Shown here: one piece after another, positions 18,181 to 27,332 of the stretch
How the letters are laid out: the number at the start of each line of letters is the position of its first letter
How positions within the stretch are numbered: the stretch's first letter is position 1
NCBI GenBank assembly: GCA_910576815.1
Contig: CAJTKA010000014.1
Location: forward strand, 14,985 to 78,984
Origin: an uncultured Lachnospiraceae bacterium
Lineage (GTDB): Bacteria > Bacillota > Clostridia > Lachnospirales > Lachnospiraceae
DNA length: 64,000 nucleotides
Direction: 5' to 3'
Notes under the pieces: generated by a model
What the model was told of the DNA's origin: nothing
Seen by the model: the letters and a program-made list of their open reading frames with translations, nothing else
Database searches by the model: none
Translations under genes and position numbers: made by a program

Positions 18181-20439
18181 ATGAATATTGCATTTATGGG
18201 ATTACAGTTAATAGCGATAGGCGCCATCTTTTTTGCGCTGGTACTTCTGCTGAGCGGAGACGGTTCCAGGGAACAGAAAATGATGGAGTACTTTTTGGTG
18301 GGGGCTTTGATCCAAAATATCGGTTATCTGCTGGAACTGACGGCGCCGACCATGGAAGCGGCGCTGGTGGCAGTAAAGATGCAGCATCTGGGAACCATGA
18401 CGATACCAGTCTGCTATTGCTATTTTATCTATATTTACTGTTTTGAGGAGGCGCCGCTCAAGCTGTTGAAGCTTTTGGGCGTCATTGATGCGGGACTACT
18501 GTTATTGATTTTGACCTGCGATTATCATGACTTTTTTTACAGACAGGTGGAGTGGCAGACCAATGCCGAAGGACATTCTTATCTCATGTTACATTATGGA
18601 GTGGGATATGCGGTCTTTATCATTTGCGCGACGATGATTCCTTACGCAATGTCTCTGCGCGTGCTGATCCGTGCTGTTGCCAGAAAGGGCGAGGATGCGG
18701 TGGACCGCAAGTACGGGCTGATTTTGGGACTTTCCTTTCTGCCTGTTGTTGCCTTGTATACCTATGTCACGAAACTGACCCGTGCCTATGATTTTACCCC
18801 GCTGGTTCTGGGGCTGGTTCTTTCAAGCGTGGTGATCCTGGTATGGAGCAGGAAGGTATATGATTTTGGAAGTCTCGCCTCGGGCGCACTTTTGAACAGC
18901 ATGAGTGACGGTGTCATCGCGCTGGATGAGAAGCAAAGAGTCGTCAATTACAATCCGGCGGCGGCAGCCATCTTTGAGGGATTAAGCAGCCATGATATCG
19001 GCAGAAATGTGGCGGAAATACCGGATTTTCCGGAAAATGCGTTAGGTGAGGACGGACAGAACGAGTTTTTCCTGAATGATTGTTATTACCAGAGCCGTGT
19101 GGAACGGATCTCGGATCGATTTGGGGCCCTCAAGGGATATGTGGTAGTGATCCTTGATATGACGGAGATGAGAAACCATATCGAGGTGATCAAGCGGTTT
19201 CGAACGCAGGCGGAGCAGGCAAATGAGGCAAAGAGTGAGTTTTTGGCCAATATGTCCCACGAGATCCGCACACCCATGAATGCGATCGTGGGTCTGAGCG
19301 ATATTATTATGGAAGAAAGCAAGGGGCGGAAGGTATACAGCTACGCCTGTGATATCAAGTCGGCTTCCAGGAATCTGCTGGCGCTCATCAATGATATCCT
19401 GGATCTTTCCAAGGTGGAGGCCGGAAAAATGGAGCTGGTGTGCACAGACTATCATATTAAAAACATTGTGGATGAAGTAATCAATATGATGGACGGTGCC
19501 GCCTCAAAGCGAGGGATCCTGCTGAAATGTGAGTATGATATGTCCATACCCAGCAGGTATCATGGCGATGAAGGCAGGATTCGACAAATTTTGATCAATC
19601 TGCTGAATAATGGTTTGAAATTTACCAAAGAAGGCTATGTAAAACTCTCCGTCAGTGGTAGACTTGGAGAGGAGAGCGATACGGAATGGCTGCATATGGA
19701 AGTGAAGGATACCGGCTGCGGCATCAAGGAAGAAGATTTAAATAAAATCTTTGAGAATTTCAATCAGGTGGACGCGAAGCGCAATCGTACCGTAGAAGGC
19801 ACCGGGCTGGGGCTTTCCATCACCAGACATTTGGTGGAGTTGATGGGCGGTAATATCCGTGTGGAGAGCAAATATGGGGAAGGCACCACCTTTATTCTGG
19901 AGATTCCGCAAAAAATCGTGGATGCGAGAAGTCTGAGCGAGGCACCCAAGGAGATCGAAAAGAAGGAGGATGAAATCAAGCTTTTTCTTGCAGAGGATTG
20001 CCGGGTGCTGGTAGTGGATGACAATCTGGTCAACAGAAAGGTGGCCAAAGGCTTCCTCAAACCCTATCGTTTCCAGATGGACGAGGCGGAAAGCGGACAG
20101 GCGGCCATCGATCGTGTGAAACAGACGAAATACGATATCATCTTTATGGATCATATGATGCCGGAGATGGACGGGATCGAAGTGGTGCAGCTGATCCGTA
20201 GCGAGTGCGGGGAAAACGGGACATCCCCTGTCGTTATCGCGCTGACGGCGAACGCCATGGAGGGCGTCAGGGAGATGTTTTTGCAAAATGGATTTCAGGA
20301 CTTTATCACCAAGCCACTGGACAAAAAGGCGCTCAACGATGCGCTGCTTAAGTGGATTCCTGAGGAGCGGAGAAAGGAGCCGGACACCTGGGAGGAGAGC
20401 GTGGAAAAGATGAGAAAGGGAAAGCCTGCGGAAGGATGA
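18181..20439 (+). CDS. Hybrid sensor histidine kinase (7TM, PAS, HisKA, HATPase, receiver)
   Basis: A 752-residue kinase. Residues 1-225 form a seven-helix membrane region of the 7TM histidine-kinase type, then a PAS domain, then a HisKA domain with the phosphorylated His in FLANMSHEIRTPMN. The ATPase domain has NLLNNGLKFT, DTGCGI and GTGLGLSI boxes. A C-terminal receiver contains the acceptor Asp in IIFMDHMMPEMDG. The start at 18181 is chosen because it begins the membrane region and follows GGGGAG; upstream in-frame codons overlap the EAL gene. Its output partner is not known; the HD-GYP regulator is a candidate. Confidence 0.9.
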   Translation: MNIAFMGLQLIAIGAIFFALVLLLSGDGSREQKMMEYFLVGALIQNIGYLLELTAPTMEAALVAVKMQHLGTMTIPVCYCYFIYIYCFEEAPLKLLKLLGVIDAGLLLLILTCDYHDFFYRQVEWQTNAEGHSYLMLHYGVGYAVFIICATMIPYAMSLRVLIRAVARKGEDAVDRKYGLILGLSFLPVVALYTYVTKLTRAYDFTPLVLGLVLSSVVILVWSRKVYDFGSLASGALLNSMSDGVIALDEKQRVVNYNPAAAAIFEGLSSHDIGRNVAEIPDFPENALGEDGQNEFFLNDCYYQSRVERISDRFGALKGYVVVILDMTEMRNHIEVIKRFRTQAEQANEAKSEFLANMSHEIRTPMNAIVGLSDIIMEESKGRKVYSYACDIKSASRNLLALINDILDLSKVEAGKMELVCTDYHIKNIVDEVINMMDGAASKRGILLKCEYDMSIPSRYHGDEGRIRQILINLLNNGLKFTKEGYVKLSVSGRLGEESDTEWLHMEVKDTGCGIKEEDLNKIFENFNQVDAKRNRTVEGTGLGLSITRHLVELMGGNIRVESKYGEGTTFILEIPQKIVDARSLSEAPKEIEKKEDEIKLFLAEDCRVLVVDDNLVNRKVAKGFLKPYRFQMDEAESGQAAIDRVKQTKYDIIFMDHMMPEMDGIEVVQLIRSECGENGTSPVVIALTANAMEGVREMFLQNGFQDFITKPLDKKALNDALLKWIPEERRKEPDTWEESVEKMRKGKPAEG

Positions 20440-20680
20440 TAAAGTGGCGGTAACGGCATGAAAATAATACTATAATTAAGATGAGATGGGAGTGCATTTC
20501 AGAAAATAGTGCTGAAAAAGTGTGCGGCTAATTCTTAATATTTGATTTCAGCGTAAACAATAAACTGTTTGCGTCCGATATATATAATAATAAACTATAG
20601 CAGCGCAGGACAAACGGACGGCTATAGGAAACTGCGGCGAAAGGATTTGCTGCTTTGGCAGTATCATGGAGGATAGAAAT

Positions 20681-21562
20681 ATGAGCATATTGGTAGGGAC
20701 GAATCCGAGTCAGACTGCGGTTTCGACGTCTGATCCTTATAAGCAGAGGACCGCGCAGGATATCAAGAACGAGTGTGCGGGCATAGCGGCAAAACAGACG
20801 GCGAACGCAATCAGGATACAAAAGCAGAAAGCAAATCAGAAAAAGAAAAAGCTGAATTACAATTATAAAAAAATATCGAGACAGATCACCATGAACAATA
20901 CTTCGACGGGAGCGCGCAGGGTGATCACCAAGGCTCGCGAGGAAGTGGTTTCCCTTCTCAGAAAGCAGATGAGCGGTAAGTATGACGAGACGGATCTTCG
21001 CCATGCGATCATTCACGCCAGAAAGATGGAGCGGATCGCCCGCAGGAAAAAGAAACATCTGGAGGAGGAAGAAAAGGCGAAAGCTACGGGAAAGGGTCTT
21101 GTAGAAGAAGGGGCATCTTCGGGCGAGGACGAACAGATGAAGAAGCTCGAGGAGTCCATGGAGAACCTGAAAGACGAGGAGCTGGAGCGGATGCAGGAGT
21201 TGATGGAGGAGTATGAGCAGCTCATGCAGGAACTGGAAGAAACCGGTGGCGTCGACGATATCATGAAGGAGTATATGGGAGCTTCGGAGCAGGAGATGTC
21301 TCCTGAGGATGTGGAAAAACTCCGCAAAAAGCACCGCGCCGACGAGATGAAAGATATCGTGGAAGCGGATATGAAATATCTGAAAGCGATGTTTAATAAG
21401 TTGGCGAGAGAGAAACAGGAAGCCGTGCAGCAGGCATTTCAGCAGGAGACGAATCCGGCGGTATCGCTGCAGATACAGGGAGTGGATATCCCGGTTTCTC
21501 CGGATGTCGGACAATCTGCGGCGGAGTTAGTGGAAGGCGCCAATGTGGACGCGCTGGCATAG
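20681..21562 (+). CDS. Charged coiled-coil protein of unknown function
   Basis: A 293-residue soluble protein that I do not recognise. The N-terminus is rich in Thr, Gln and Lys (a run of five lysines near residue 55). Residues about 110-245 are strongly charged coiled coil, with leucine and methionine heptads and many Glu residues. The C-terminus contains a short hydrophobic Val/Pro segment. GGAGG at 20669-20673 selects the ATG at 20681 over the one at 20666. It follows the kinase gene and precedes a TraX-like gene; nothing in the sequence fixes a role. Confidence 0.6.
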   Translation: MSILVGTNPSQTAVSTSDPYKQRTAQDIKNECAGIAAKQTANAIRIQKQKANQKKKKLNYNYKKISRQITMNNTSTGARRVITKAREEVVSLLRKQMSGKYDETDLRHAIIHARKMERIARRKKKHLEEEEKAKATGKGLVEEGASSGEDEQMKKLEESMENLKDEELERMQELMEEYEQLMQELEETGGVDDIMKEYMGASEQEMSPEDVEKLRKKHRADEMKDIVEADMKYLKAMFNKLAREKQEAVQQAFQQETNPAVSLQIQGVDIPVSPDVGQSAAELVEGANVDALA

Positions 21563-21642
21563 AGTAGATGCGAAAGGAGCCTTTGCTTGGGAATATGGCA
21601 GAGGCTCTATCTTTATGCAGGAAGTTCGGAGGGAAGAAGGGC

Positions 21643-22458
21643 ATGACAGAACGGCAGAATAGGGAAAAGGCAGACGGGCTGTCAGGAGCTGTGCTGAAGA
21701 ACACAGCCTATGTCTCCATGTTTATCGACCACTTTTTTGCAGTCATTTTTTTGAACTATATGAATCTCCATCCGGTAAACGGCGGCTGGGATCCCACATT
21801 GCTGCCGATTTATCGTGCGGGCAGGGCAATTGGGCGCATTGCTTTCATTCTGTTTGCATTTTTGATTGTGGAGGGTTTTTTTTGTACGAAAAACAGAGCG
21901 CGATTTTTGCTGCGGCTCTTTCTGTTTGCACTGCTGTCAGAAATTCCTTTTGATTTGGCGCTTTCGGGCACGCCAGTTGCTTGGAAAAGTCAAAATGTAT
22001 ATTGGACACTGTTCTTGGGAGTTTTGTTGTTGGCGGTTTGGGAATATCTCTCCCATTATGGAAGTGTTTTGGCAAAGACAGGACAGGCTCTGGCGGTGAC
22101 GGCAATCTGTGCAGCGGCCTTTGTGGGGGCGACGGATTACCGCTTTATGGGCATTTTGCTTATTTTTGCCTTCTATCTGACGCGGGATCGGGACGGAGGC
22201 GCTCAGTTTATGGCGGTGGGACTGGTCATGCTGTTTGGGACCTGGGGTTCTAATCTGATCCGCTATGCGGGACAATATACAGCCGACTACCTTTTTCGCA
22301 CTTCTCTGCGTGAGATGTACGGTCTGTTTGCCTTCCTGCTGATTTTCTTTTATAACGGCAGGAGAGGAAGGCAGCTTCCGAAGCCGTTCTACTATGGATT
22401 TTACCCGCTGCATTTGCTGTTTTTGTATGGAATTGCACAGGTGGTTGGAGTTATGTAA
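21643..22458 (+). CDS. TraX-like integral membrane protein
   Basis: A 271-residue membrane protein of the TraX family. It has about eight hydrophobic helices and the recognisable stretches YVSMFIDHFFAVIF and GRIAFILFAFLIVEGFF near the N-terminus. TraX acetylates F-pilin in plasmid systems; chromosomal relatives in Clostridia have no proven substrate. The ATG at 21643 follows an AGGGAAG box; the longer reading from 21568 adds 25 uncharacteristic residues. Its 3' end overlaps the convergent methyltransferase gene by 8 bases. Confidence 0.75.
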   Translation: MTERQNREKADGLSGAVLKNTAYVSMFIDHFFAVIFLNYMNLHPVNGGWDPTLLPIYRAGRAIGRIAFILFAFLIVEGFFCTKNRARFLLRLFLFALLSEIPFDLALSGTPVAWKSQNVYWTLFLGVLLLAVWEYLSHYGSVLAKTGQALAVTAICAAAFVGATDYRFMGILLIFAFYLTRDRDGGAQFMAVGLVMLFGTWGSNLIRYAGQYTADYLFRTSLREMYGLFAFLLIFFYNGRRGRQLPKPFYYGFYPLHLLFLYGIAQVVGVM

Positions 22459-23338
22459 ACCATCTACCGGAAGCGCCGCAGGGCAGCGCCAGTCCGTTTG
22501 CCGAGACAGGCAGACCGATCTCAGAGGATTCTACATGGCCGCCGTGTTTTGGTGCGATGGCAGTGTGCATCATATAAGTAAGAACTGCAGGCTGCAGCCC
22601 TGTGGTATAGGAATTGACCAGAAAAAACAGGGCATTGTCGGAGAGCAGCTTCGCGGCAAGTTCGATCAGCGGGAATACATTCTCCTCGATCTTCCAGATT
22701 TCTCCCTTGGGACCGCGCCCGTAGGAGGGAGGGTCCATGATGATGCCGTCGTAGGTGTTGCCGCGGCGCAGCTCCCGTTCCACAAATTTTACGCAGTCGT
22801 CCACCAGCCAGCGGATCGGCGCGTCAGATAGTCCCGAAGCGGCAGCGTTTTCTTTTGCCCAGTTGACCATACCCTTGGAGGCGTCCACATGAGTGACGGC
22901 CGCGCCCGCCGCAGCGCAGGCAAGCGTTGCGCCGCCTGTGTAGGCAAATAGGTTCAGGACTTTGACAGGGCGGTCAGGATGCTTGGCAGCATTTTTCGTA
23001 ACAGCACTCTTTATTATAGAAGAAACCCAATCCCAATTCACTGCCTGTTCCGGGAAAAGCCCTGTGTGCTTGAAGCTGAACGGTTTCAGACGGAAGGTCA
23101 AATTTCGGTAACGAATGCTCCACTCCTGCGGCAGATCAAAGAACTCCCATTCCCCGCCGCCCTTCGTGCTGCGGTGGTAGTGCCCGTTTTTTTGTTTCCA
23201 GTGCTTGTCCGCCCTTGGCGTATCCCAGATCACCTGCGGGTCGGGCCGCACCAAAATATAGTTGCCCCATCGCTCCAGCTTTTCGCCCTTCGAGCAGTCG
23301 ATCACTTCATAGTCTTTCCATTGATCTGCTAACCACAT
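22451..23338 (-). CDS. Class I SAM-dependent methyltransferase (RlmI/RlmK-related)
   Basis: A 295-residue cytosolic methyltransferase. Motif I is LNLFAYTGGATLA, the acidic end of the second strand is HVDASKGMV, and motif IV is MDPPSYGRG, a combination typical of rRNA cytosine-C5 methyltransferases related to RlmI. There is no obvious N-terminal PUA domain; instead the first 100 residues form a shorter unassigned region. An in-frame ATG at 23362 adds 8 residues; I prefer 23338 because a weak AAGGA box precedes it and the motif MWLAD looks like a natural start. The rRNA target is inferred. Confidence 0.75.
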   Translation of the reverse strand: MWLADQWKDYEVIDCSKGEKLERWGNYILVRPDPQVIWDTPRADKHWKQKNGHYHRSTKGGGEWEFFDLPQEWSIRYRNLTFRLKPFSFKHTGLFPEQAVNWDWVSSIIKSAVTKNAAKHPDRPVKVLNLFAYTGGATLACAAAGAAVTHVDASKGMVNWAKENAAASGLSDAPIRWLVDDCVKFVERELRRGNTYDGIIMDPPSYGRGPKGEIWKIEENVFPLIELAAKLLSDNALFFLVNSYTTGLQPAVLTYMMHTAIAPKHGGHVESSEIGLPVSANGLALPCGASGRWFT

Positions 23339-23529
23339 GATTGTTTGTCCATCCTTTTTCATACCCTGTTTCTTCTATATGCTATATATGTTATAATAGA
23401 AGAAAATTTCTAGCGTTATGTGTACGCTTGCTTTGTATCGCGCTTAAAGATTGTGTAGTTTGCTGAGTGAGGTCAAATATTTTTCTGTAACCATTTGATT
23501 TCACATAACATGATATAATGTCGGAGCGG

Positions 23530-23762
23530 ATTTTGCAAGTATGCTTGCACACCCCGAAGCATTGTTTGAGGGCAGTAAATGCCGAAGGCATGAAACTGCA
23601 CGAGTTTGCGCGCATAAGCAGAGAAGGAAGGCTCCCGAGGCAGGTATCATGCTAGCATGATTGAATGTCTTGGGAGCCTTACGGCGAGCAACGCGAATGA
23701 GAGATGCGGAGCATCTCGAATCTGCTTATGCGTAGCAGGGGCGAAAGGCATACTTGCAAAAT
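23530..23762. repeat. 233-bp nested inverted-repeat element
   Basis: The ends are a perfect 15-bp inverted repeat (23530-23544 with 23748-23762). Inside it, 23611-23622 pairs perfectly with 23721-23732 (12 bp), and 23628-23636 pairs with 23672-23680 (9 bp). A further small hairpin lies at about 23702-23716. No gene is visible. The 19 bases at 23605-23623 recur exactly at 40957-40975. It lies between the methyltransferase gene and the S10 promoter, like a small non-autonomous repeat. Confidence 0.7.
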
Positions 23763-23829
23763 TTGCCTCATCACCCATCATACTTTTTATTGTACTAAAA
23801 AAAAAACAATCCATATTCCCACTTTTTTC

Positions 23830-23858
23830 TTGCATTTCCCATAAACATCCTATATACT
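23830..23858 (+). promoter_or_regulatory. Promoter of the S10-spc-alpha cluster
   Basis: TTGCAT at 23830-23835 and TATACT at 23853-23858 are separated by 17 bases. It lies about 245 bases upstream of rpsJ, in front of the structured leader, and is the best promoter match in the gap. Confidence 0.7.
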
Positions 23859-23864
23859 AGTCAG

Positions 23865-24101
23865 TGCTGTGACATGATAGCTATGAAGCGTGAGGTTGCT
23901 GCCCATGTGGCAGGTTTTCCGTGGAGCGAATGTCAAGTTAGGAAACTGACGACAAGTCACTGTACAGACAAAATGTCCGGTCAGCCGGAAACGACGTGTT
24001 GGAGTTCGGTGCGTGAGCATTTAGGACACACACGGGAGAGTGTACAGTCACCGCTTGTCGTACTTAAGCGTTAAAAGTGCGAAAAGGAGGCGACTTTTTT
24101 T
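23865..24101 (+). promoter_or_regulatory. Structured 5' leader of rpsJ (putative ribosomal-protein autoregulatory RNA)
   Basis: Transcription from the promoter upstream would give a leader of about 235 nt. CGACAAG at 23950-23956 pairs with CTTGTCG at 24054-24060, and ACTGTACA at 23959-23966 pairs with TGTACAGT at 24041-24048, closing a domain of about 110 nt. Short hairpins lie inside it (23966-23976, 23978-23989). Just before the start codon, AAAAGT at 24073-24078 can pair with ACTTTT at 24093-24098, enclosing the ribosome site. Control by L4 or another product is inferred by analogy. Confidence 0.5.
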
Positions 24102-24419
24102 ATGGCAAGTCAAGTAATGAGAATCACCCTGAAGGCGTATGATCACCAGCTGGTGGATGCATCGGCAAAGAAGATCATCGAAACTGTGAAAAAGAACGGA
24201 TCCCAGGTGAGTGGTCCCGTACCCCTTCCTACTAAGAAGGAAGTGATCACGATCCTGCGTGCGGTGCACAAATATAAGGATTCCAGAGAGCAGTTTGAAC
24301 AGAGGACTCATAAGAGACTCATCGATATCATCACCCCCACCCCTAAGACGGTGGATGCGCTCCAGAGACTGGAGATGCCTGCGGGTGTCTATATCGACAT
24401 CAAGATGAAGAACAAGTAA
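24102..24419 (+). CDS. rpsJ: 30S ribosomal protein S10
   Basis: First gene of the S10 cluster; 105 residues, the normal length. S10 sits in the head of the 30S subunit and, as NusE, also takes part in transcription antitermination. The family core SGPVPLPTKKEVITILR and DSREQFEQRTHKRLIDI is present. AAAAGGAGG precedes the ATG, although the spacing is stretched by a T-run that can pair with upstream bases. A 63-base gap separates it from rplC. Confidence 0.98.
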   Translation: MASQVMRITLKAYDHQLVDASAKKIIETVKKNGSQVSGPVPLPTKKEVITILRAVHKYKDSREQFEQRTHKRLIDIITPTPKTVDALQRLEMPAGVYIDIKMKNK

Positions 24420-24482
24420 AACCCCTACTAGAAAGATCCCCGCAGGGGATCCGCTGTAGAAGACAGGAGGTAAAGAAAGGAA

Positions 24483-25172
24483 ATGAAAAAAGCAATCTTA
24501 GCAACCAAGATCGGTATGACGCAGATCTTCAACGAAGACGGCACATTGACGCCGGTTACCGTATTGCAGGCAGGTCCCTGTGCGGTGACACAGATCAAGA
24601 CCGTGGAGAATGACGGTTACAGCGCGGTGCAGGTAGGATTCGTGGACAAGAAGGAAAGGATCGTCAATAAGGATAAGGCGGGTAAGAAAGAAGTGATTCA
24701 CCGCCACGGCGCAAACAAGGCGCAGAAGGGCCATTTCGATAAGGCAGGCGTTTCCTGCAAGAGATTCATCAGAGAGTTTAAGCTTGAGAATGCGGACGAG
24801 TATACGCTCGGCAGCGAAATCAAGGCGGACATCTTCGAGGCTGGCGACAGAGTGGACGCGACGGCGATCTCCAAAGGTAAGGGATTCCAGGGCGCGATCA
24901 AGAGACACGGTCAGCACAGAGGACCTATGACACACGGTTCCAAGTTCCATCGCCATCAGGGTTCCAATGGCGCCTGCTCCTCGCCCAGTAAGGTATTCAA
25001 GGGCAAAGGTATGCCGGGACACATGGGCTGCGTGAAAGTTACGGTGCAGAACCTTACGGTCGTGAGGGTCGATGCAGACAAGAACCTTATTCTGGTAAAG
25101 GGTGCGGTACCCGGACCCAGGAAAGGCCTGGTAACCATCAAAGAGACCACAAAGGTTGACGCGGCGAAATAG
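24483..25172 (+). CDS. rplC: 50S ribosomal protein L3
   Basis: A 229-residue L3, which binds domain VI of 23S rRNA and reaches the peptidyl transferase centre by an extension. The start KKAILATKIGMTQIF and the motif GQHRGPMTHGSKFHR near the glutamine that is methylated in other bacteria are present. It lies between rpsJ and rplD, with AGGAGGTAAAG upstream, and is part of the same operon. Confidence 0.98.
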   Translation: MKKAILATKIGMTQIFNEDGTLTPVTVLQAGPCAVTQIKTVENDGYSAVQVGFVDKKERIVNKDKAGKKEVIHRHGANKAQKGHFDKAGVSCKRFIREFKLENADEYTLGSEIKADIFEAGDRVDATAISKGKGFQGAIKRHGQHRGPMTHGSKFHRHQGSNGACSSPSKVFKGKGMPGHMGCVKVTVQNLTVVRVDADKNLILVKGAVPGPRKGLVTIKETTKVDAAK

Positions 25173-25206
25173 TGGCGAAGCCACAGATGAAAGGAGGACC
25201 ATTCAG

Positions 25207-25827
25207 ATGGCAAACGTATCTGTTTACAATATGGAAGGAAAAGAAGTCGGCAAGATGGACTTAAACGATGCGGTGTTTGGTGTCGAGATCAATGAGCACC
25301 TGGTACACATGGCAGTAGTCCAGAACCTTGCCAATAAGCGTCAGGGCACGCAGAAGGCAAAGACGCGCGCGGAGGTTTCCGGCGGCGGCAGAAAGCCTTG
25401 GAGACAGAAGGGAACGGGGCATGCAAGACAGGGCTCGACCAGATCTCCTCAGTGGAAGGGCGGCGGCGTTGTGTTTGCTCCCACACCCAGAGATTACTCC
25501 TTCAAGCTCAATAAAAAGGAGAAAAGGGCGGCGCTCAAGTCAGTGCTGACCAGCAGAGTGCAGGACAACAAGCTGATCGTACTTGACGAATTAAAGCTCG
25601 ACGCGATCAAGACCAAGGATTTCAAGAAAGTTATGGACAACTTAAAGGTAGAAAAGGCGATGGTGGTGATCGGCGAGCAGGATGAGAACGTGATCCTCTC
25701 CGCAAGGAACCTTCCCAAAGTCAATACGGCAGTGGCTGAGAACATCAATGTTTACGATATCCTGAAAGGTGATACACTGGTACTCACCAAGGATGCCGTA
25801 GCCAAGATCGAGGAGGTGTTTGCATAA
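25207..25827 (+). CDS. rplD: 50S ribosomal protein L4
   Basis: A 206-residue L4, an early assembly protein lining the exit tunnel. In gamma-proteobacteria it also represses the S10 operon; whether it does so here is open, but this operon does have a structured leader. The motif RAEVSGGGRKPWRQKGTGHARQ is split here as RAEVSGGGRKPW and QKGTGHARQG. AAAGGAGG fixes the ATG at 25207 rather than upstream in-frame codons. Its stop overlaps the rplW start by one base. Confidence 0.98.
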   Translation: MANVSVYNMEGKEVGKMDLNDAVFGVEINEHLVHMAVVQNLANKRQGTQKAKTRAEVSGGGRKPWRQKGTGHARQGSTRSPQWKGGGVVFAPTPRDYSFKLNKKEKRAALKSVLTSRVQDNKLIVLDELKLDAIKTKDFKKVMDNLKVEKAMVVIGEQDENVILSARNLPKVNTAVAENINVYDILKGDTLVLTKDAVAKIEEVFA

Positions 25828-26126
25828 TGGCAGCGATTCAGTATTATGACGTGATCCTCAAACCGGTGATCACAGAGAAAAGTATGGCGGGCATGGGCGA
25901 GAAGAAGTACACCTTCCTTGTTCATCCGGAAGCAAATAAGACGCAGATCAAAGAGGCAGTGGAGAAGTTGTTCGAGGGTACCAAGGTCCTGAAGGTCAAC
26001 ACCATGAACCAGATTGGCAAGACCAAGAGACGCGGCATGGTATATGGTAAGACCGCTAAGACCAAGAAGGCAATCGTACAGCTCACTGAGGACAGCAAGG
26101 ATATCGAGATCTTCGCGGGATTATAA
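25827..26126 (+). CDS. rplW: 50S ribosomal protein L23
   Basis: A 99-residue L23, located at the tunnel exit where it docks trigger factor and signal recognition particle. The start YDVILKPVITEKS and the motif VHPEANKTQIKEAVEKLF are typical. The TAATG junction with rplD indicates translational coupling. Confidence 0.98.
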   Translation: MAAIQYYDVILKPVITEKSMAGMGEKKYTFLVHPEANKTQIKEAVEKLFEGTKVLKVNTMNQIGKTKRRGMVYGKTAKTKKAIVQLTEDSKDIEIFAGL

Positions 26127-26156
26127 TTTATTTTGGAGAAAAGGAGATAAGAAATC

Positions 26157-26999
26157 ATGGGAATTAAGACATATAACCCCTATACACCGTCGAGACGTAA
26201 CATGACCGGTTCTGATTTCAGTGAGATCACAAAGAAGACTCCCGAGAAGTCCCTTTGCACCTCTCTGAAAAAGAACGCAGGCCGTAACAACCAGGGTAAG
26301 ATCACGGTAAGACATCACGGCGGCGGCAGCAGGAGATTATACAGAAAGATTGATTTTAAGAGAAATAAAGACGGCATCAGCGCAAAGGTGATCGGCATCG
26401 AGTACGATCCCAACAGAACGGCAAACATCGCGCTGATCTGCTATGAGGACGGCGAGAAGGCATACATCCTTGCGCCGGACGGCTTGAAGGACGGCATGAA
26501 GGTCATGAACGGTCCCGAGGCCGAGATCAGAGTAGGCAACTGCCTGCCGCTTTCCGAGATTCCGGTAGGTACGCTGATCCACAACATTGAATTATATCCC
26601 GGCAAGGGTGGCCAGCTGGTTCGTTCCGCCGGAAACAGCGCACAGCTGATGGCAAAGGAAGGCAAGTACGCAACCCTGCGTCTTCCCTCCGGCGAGATGA
26701 GAATGGTACCGATCGTTTGCAGAGCGAGCATTGGTACGGTTGGCAACACCGATCACAACCTGATCAAGATCGGTAAGGCAGGACGTAAGCGCCACATGGG
26801 TATCCGTCCTACTGTCCGCGGTTCCGTTATGAACCCGAACGATCACCCGCACGGTGGTGGTGAGGGCCGCGCTCCGATTGGACGCCCGGGTCCGTGTACA
26901 CCTTGGGGTAAGCCGGCACTCGGCTTAAAGACGCGTAAGAAGAAGAAAGCGTCCAACAAGCTGATTGTGAGAAGACGAGACGGCAGAGCGATTAAATAA
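26157..26999 (+). CDS. rplB: 50S ribosomal protein L2
   Basis: A 280-residue L2, a 23S rRNA-binding protein near the peptidyl transferase centre that is needed for subunit joining. The conserved NPNDHPHGGGEGRAPIGRP segment, with the functionally important histidine in HPHGGGEG, is intact. It has a good ribosome site (GGAGAAAAGGAG) and follows rplW by 30 bases. Confidence 0.99.
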   Translation: MGIKTYNPYTPSRRNMTGSDFSEITKKTPEKSLCTSLKKNAGRNNQGKITVRHHGGGSRRLYRKIDFKRNKDGISAKVIGIEYDPNRTANIALICYEDGEKAYILAPDGLKDGMKVMNGPEAEIRVGNCLPLSEIPVGTLIHNIELYPGKGGQLVRSAGNSAQLMAKEGKYATLRLPSGEMRMVPIVCRASIGTVGNTDHNLIKIGKAGRKRHMGIRPTVRGSVMNPNDHPHGGGEGRAPIGRPGPCTPWGKPALGLKTRKKKKASNKLIVRRRDGRAIK

Positions 27000-27017
27000 T
27001 AGGAGGAAAGATAGATC

Positions 27018-27299
27018 ATGGCTAGATCACTGAAAAAAGGACCGTTTGCGGATGCGAGCTTACTGAAAAAAGTAGATGCTATGAATGCGTCGGGACAGAA
27101 GCAGGTTATCAAGACCTGGTCCCGCCGGTCTACGATTTTCCCTTCCTTCGTAGGACACACTTTTGCGGTGCACGACGGAAGAAAGCACGTTCCGGTATAT
27201 GTTACAGAGGATATGGTTGGACACAAGCTCGGTGAGTTCGTGGCGACCAGAACTTACAGAGGACATGATAAGGACGAGAGAAAGTCCAAAGTTCGTTAA
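27018..27299 (+). CDS. rpsS: 30S ribosomal protein S19
   Basis: A 93-residue S19 in the head of the 30S subunit, close to S13 and the tRNA A site. The family start MARSLKKGPFAD and the motif GHKLGEFVATRTYRGH are complete. It follows rplB by 18 bases with AGGAGG upstream. Confidence 0.99.
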   Translation: MARSLKKGPFADASLLKKVDAMNASGQKQVIKTWSRRSTIFPSFVGHTFAVHDGRKHVPVYVTEDMVGHKLGEFVATRTYRGHDKDERKSKVR

Positions 27300-27332
27300 A
27301 AGTTCGCTAATGTTGAAAGGAGGCTTCAATCT

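Noticed and set aside
21643..22458. TraX as evidence of a conjugative element here
   Set aside because: TraX-like genes occur widely on clostridial chromosomes, and no relaxase or coupling gene is near.
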